From a virus, in IMG/VR virus record IMGVR_UViG_3300034167_000132, positions 1 through 32,176 of that record: a DNA stretch of 32,176 bases, one strand, 5' to 3'. A program made the translations under genes and the position numbers. The notes below the pieces were generated by a model. The model was given only the letters and a program-made list of their open reading frames with translations. It made no database searches and was not told the origin of the DNA. The first letter of the stretch is position 1. Each line of letters opens with the position of its first letter. This document shows, in pieces, positions 29,420 to 32,176 of the stretch.

Positions 29420-30251
29420 TGTTAAATACCACAAAACCTATTTAAAGCTACATAAAGAGTATGAGGCTTATGCTTATCCTATCATTAAGAAGGCATTAGA
29501 TGAGCAGACATCGGCAGTTGCTGATTTTGTGAATGAAGATAACTTTGATAACATAGAATTATACATTCAGTTCTTAATTCAGCAAAAACCTTTATATGAT
29601 GGATTAGAAAAAATCTATACAAAAGTTGGAGTATCAGCTGCGACATTCTCATACGACTGGATACGTAACTCAGTACCTAAAACAAAAAAGGATTTTATTA
29701 CAGATTTCTTTAATCCTCAATGGTATATTGAGATGGTTGAATATTTTAGGCTAATTGGAGGCACTAAAGTTCAAGGTATAGACGAAACAACTGCTGAAAA
29801 GGTAAGAAACTTATTAGCCAATATTTTAGGACAAAATTTGTCCAGAAGAGAACAGGCAAAGTTATTTGAAGAGACACTAAACGATCCTTCATTTAATCGG
29901 GCAAGGTCATTAGTAATTGCCAGGACTGAATCTACAACTGCTGCAAATCATGGCATCAATGAAGGTGCTAAGAGTTCTGATTATGAAGTTGCTAAGTTTT
30001 GGATTAACACAAAAGATAAACGGACAAGGCGAACTCATTTAGCAATGACTACAGAAAGAATACCAATTAATCAGCCTTTTATGGTTGGTTCTAATATGAT
30101 GATGTATCCGGGCGATGTTGGTAATGAGTTAAATGTAATACCTGCTAGTGAGGTTGTAAATTGCCGTTGTGTTATGGCTACAGAAGCAACATTAGACTCA
30201 GATGGTTTGCCTATATTAAAACCTAGAACTGCGCCTTATATTAAAGGATAA
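29409..30251 (+). CDS. Minor head protein (Mu gpF / SPP1 gp7-like)
   Basis: The 280 residues have a helical N-terminal half and a C-terminal Mu-F domain: ARSLVIARTESTTAANHGIN, KFWINTKDKRTRRTHLAM, then VIPASEVVNCRCVMAT. Proteins of this family bind the portal inside the head and may leave with the DNA. It overlaps the portal gene by 11 bases and is the last gene before the protease-capsid promoter. Confidence 0.88.
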   Translation: MASSVKYHKTYLKLHKEYEAYAYPIIKKALDEQTSAVADFVNEDNFDNIELYIQFLIQQKPLYDGLEKIYTKVGVSAATFSYDWIRNSVPKTKKDFITDFFNPQWYIEMVEYFRLIGGTKVQGIDETTAEKVRNLLANILGQNLSRREQAKLFEETLNDPSFNRARSLVIARTESTTAANHGINEGAKSSDYEVAKFWINTKDKRTRRTHLAMTTERIPINQPFMVGSNMMMYPGDVGNELNVIPASEVVNCRCVMATEATLDSDGLPILKPRTAPYIKG

Positions 30252-30252
30252 T

Positions 30253-30280
30253 TTTGATATTTAAAAAATTAATATATTTG
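30253..30280 (+). promoter_or_regulatory. Capsid promoter: TTTG (30253-30256), 16-nt gap, TATATTTG (30273-30280)
   Basis: Both boxes lie in the short gap before the protease gene, whose ATG follows the -7 box by five bases. With the terminator at 200-232 this makes the protease and capsid genes a separate transcript, suitable for very high capsid output. Confidence 0.68.
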
Positions 30281-30285
30281 TAAAG

Positions 30286-30993
30286 ATGAAAGGATTATTA
30301 GAATTTAAGAACTACAATGCCGAGATAAAGGACATGGACTCCGAAAGGATGACAGTTACAGGCTACTTTGCAAGTTTTGGCAATGAGGATTATGATGATG
30401 ATATTATCATGCCCGGTGCCGCAACTAAAACAATCGCAGAGCGTGGTCCTATGGGATCGAATGAGATATTCTTTTTAAATCAGCATAACTATGCTCAACC
30501 GCATGGAAAGCCTATGGTTTTAGAGGCTCAGGAGAGAGGTATATACTTTGAGAGTAAAATAGCACCTACATCATACGGCAGGGATGCAATGATTCTTTAC
30601 GCTGAAGGAATTGTAGTTCAGCATTCTATTGGTTTTTCAACTATTAAATCAGACTATGATCAAAAGACAGGAATGCGAATGATCAAAGAGATTAAATTAT
30701 ACGAAGGATCAAATGTCACTTTGGGTGCTAATCCTATGACTCCATTTACAGGGTTCAAGTCTTTGACAATGGCAGAGATAAATGATCAGGTTGCAAAAAT
30801 GATTAAGCTACTTAAAGATGGTAGCTTAACAGACGAAGGCTTTGGTAGATTGGAAATAGCATTAAAGCAATTCCAACTAGAGGCATTCAATTTAGGTAAA
30901 AATTCACTATTAGATACAGAGCCGACATTAGTCACTCCAGTAAAAGATGAGCCGAATATATTAACAAGTTTAATTAACGTTTTACAAAACTAA
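30286..30993 (+). CDS. Prohead protease (HK97 S78 family)
   Basis: The 235-residue protein has the S78 layout: MTVTGYFASFGNEDYDDDII, FFLNQHNYAQPHGKP (H67), VVQHSIGFS (S114) and EIKLYEGSNVTLGANPMTPF. The His and Ser are the expected catalytic residues. After cleavage of the capsid N-terminal delta domain the protease leaves the head. About 60 C-terminal residues beyond the core are helical and probably mediate packing in the prohead. Confidence 0.9.
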   Translation: MKGLLEFKNYNAEIKDMDSERMTVTGYFASFGNEDYDDDIIMPGAATKTIAERGPMGSNEIFFLNQHNYAQPHGKPMVLEAQERGIYFESKIAPTSYGRDAMILYAEGIVVQHSIGFSTIKSDYDQKTGMRMIKEIKLYEGSNVTLGANPMTPFTGFKSLTMAEINDQVAKMIKLLKDGSLTDEGFGRLEIALKQFQLEAFNLGKNSLLDTEPTLVTPVKDEPNILTSLINVLQN

Positions 30994-30996
30994 AAA

Positions 30997-32176
30997 ATGG
31001 ACAATTTAGAATTAAAGGCTCAGGAGTTGCTAGATGCAAACAAAGCTAAAACACTAGATGAGGCAAAGACCATCATCGCAAACGCAATCAGCGAAGCTAC
31101 TAAAGCAGTTGATGCAAAATTAGAAGATGCAGTAAAATCTGCAAATGTTCGTATTGACGAAATGGACAAAGCATTGCTTGAAGCCAAATCAGAAAACAAC
31201 AGAATCAAAATGGATGCACAAAGCAAAGAGCCAGTATCTTTCAATAAGGCATTTGCTACTGCTATGGATGAGAACTCTGATAATTTGGAGAAATTCCGTA
31301 GAAAAGAAATCAAGCAGTTTGCAATGGAATTAAAGACTGTAGGTGATATGTCACTTGCTAACATTACTGACTTAGCTGCTGCTAACGTTCAGATGTTACC
31401 GGGCATCATTCCTGCTGCACCTAGAAAATTGCACATCAGAGCATTACTTCCAACAGGAGTTATGAACACTTCTGCAATTCACTACTTGCAAGAGACAGGT
31501 TCTGAGGGATCAGTTGCAGCATGGGCAGATAATTCAGGTACAAAATCTCAAATTGATTACGATTTAACTGAAGAGGTAGCACCATCTGAGTTTATTGCAG
31601 GTTACCTTCGCATAACTCGCAAGGCATTAGATGATATTTCAGCAATGAGATCTTATCTTCAAAGCCGTTTGTTAGAGCAATACTTAGATGCTGAAGATAA
31701 TCAATTACTTAACGGATCTGGTGTTTCTCCAAACTTAGGTGGTTTGATTACTAATGCTGAGGCATACACAGGTTTCCGTACCATTCAGGTTGAGAAGTTA
31801 CTAGATTCAGTTGCACAAATTGAAAGCAATAACCACTCTGCAAATGGTATCCTTGTTAGTCCTGAGCAGTTTTATGCTTTGATGCTTACTAGAGGAACAA
31901 CTAATGATTACACTCTTCCGGGTGGAGTTGCAGTTGATCTTGTAAATGGTCAAATGTTTATCTCAGGAGTTCCAATCTTCAAGTCTACTGCAATGAGCGA
32001 TTCTAAGTATTTAGTTGGTGACTGGTCAAAAGGTGCGCAACTATTTGTACGTGAGAATCCAATTGTTAGATTCTTTGAGGAAGATGGTACAAACGTTCGT
32101 GAGAACAAGATTACTGTACGTGTTGAAGGTCGTATTGCTTTACCAATATACTACACAGATGCATTCGTAACTGGTT
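30997..32176 (+). CDS. Major capsid protein, HK97 fold (partial, runs off the end)
   Basis: It starts three bases after the protease stop and has no stop before the window ends; the gene continues at 150-172 after the circle is joined (400 residues in all). Residues 1-95 are helical and charged (MDNLELKAQELLDANKAKTL), the scaffolding delta domain expected to be cut off. The capsid domain follows with VGDMSLANITDLAAANVQML, PSEFIAGYLRITRKALDDIS, LLNGSGVSPNLGGLIT and YLVGDWSKGAQLFVRENP. It builds the icosahedral shell. Confidence 0.93.
   Translation, partial: MDNLELKAQELLDANKAKTLDEAKTIIANAISEATKAVDAKLEDAVKSANVRIDEMDKALLEAKSENNRIKMDAQSKEPVSFNKAFATAMDENSDNLEKFRRKEIKQFAMELKTVGDMSLANITDLAAANVQMLPGIIPAAPRKLHIRALLPTGVMNTSAIHYLQETGSEGSVAAWADNSGTKSQIDYDLTEEVAPSEFIAGYLRITRKALDDISAMRSYLQSRLLEQYLDAEDNQLLNGSGVSPNLGGLITNAEAYTGFRTIQVEKLLDSVAQIESNNHSANGILVSPEQFYALMLTRGTTNDYTLPGGVAVDLVNGQMFISGVPIFKSTAMSDSKYLVGDWSKGAQLFVRENPIVRFFEEDGTNVRENKITVRVEGRIALPIYYTDAFVTG
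32028..32176. repeat. Terminal overlap, same sequence as 1-149
   Basis: Second copy of the 149-base overlap; it differs from bases 1-149 at 32154 and 32157 only. Both differences leave the capsid residues (Tyr, Thr) unchanged. Removing one copy gives a closed circle of about 32,027 bp. Confidence 0.9.

Noticed and set aside
31020-31364. Minus-strand frame inside the capsid gene
   Set aside because: It is antisense to the helical delta-domain region of the capsid gene; its length follows from codon bias in that region.

Overview
The window looks like the complete genome of a small, AT-rich siphovirus of a Bacteroidota (Flavobacteriia/Cytophagia-like) host. Bases 1-149 and 32028-32176 are the same stretch of the major capsid gene, so the sequence is a circle opened inside that gene, with about 32,027 unique bases. 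Three things point to a Bacteroidota host: repeated TAnnTTTG -7 boxes placed right at start codons, almost no Shine-Dalgarno sites, and Bacteroidota-typical families (DUF5977, DUF5681 small terminase, CgeB-type glycosyltransferase). Every credible gene is on the + strand. I see no integrase, repressor or excisionase, so a strictly lytic life style is the simplest reading. There are no tRNAs, CRISPRs or insertion sequences.

Layout. 1-172: capsid gene end and its terminator. 257-5235: a PP-loop (PAPS-reductase-like) enzyme followed by a tightly overlapping cassette of five glycosyltransferase-type genes plus two tiny genes, placed between the capsid gene and the head-tail connectors. 5284-13228: connector, head closure, tail completion, tail terminator, tail tube, a tail-assembly chaperone pair with a -1 frameshift site, tape measure, a large tail-tip protein and two tube-like paralogues. 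13234-15917: self-processing tail fibre and a partner. 15924-18136: lysis cassette (small membrane proteins, candidate spanin pair, holin, M15 endolysin). 18159-20973: metallophosphoesterase and a run of very small early genes. 20964-25670: recombination and replication (ERF annealing protein, replisome organiser with internal 21-bp iterons, RecA-fold helicase, RadC-like protein, DUF1064 nuclease). 25671-32176: ParB-like protein, HNH nuclease, terminase subunits, portal, Mu-F-like protein, prohead protease and capsid.

The most striking unexplained signal is a pair of matching leader RNAs, at 21000-21075 before the ERF gene and 22715-22800 before the replisome organiser gene. Each has a 5' strand, an A-rich linker of 21-22 nt, a long stem closing a conserved core, and a U-rich tract. 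The 5' strand is exactly complementary to seven bases in the core loop, and those bases differ between the copies while pairing is kept, as do the outer stems. This two-copy covariation suggests a pseudoknotted, possibly riboswitch-like attenuator controlling both replication operons. Other strong signals are four 21-bp iterons inside the replisome organiser gene (candidate origin), three helically phased GCAGGCA boxes before the ParB-like gene, the glycosyltransferase cassette, and tail-tube paralogues after the tail-tip gene.

No gene-free stretch exceeds about 120 bases. The longest are 173-268, 19345-19450, 19694-19788, 20974-21079 and 22688-22805, and each holds a promoter, terminator or structured RNA described below.
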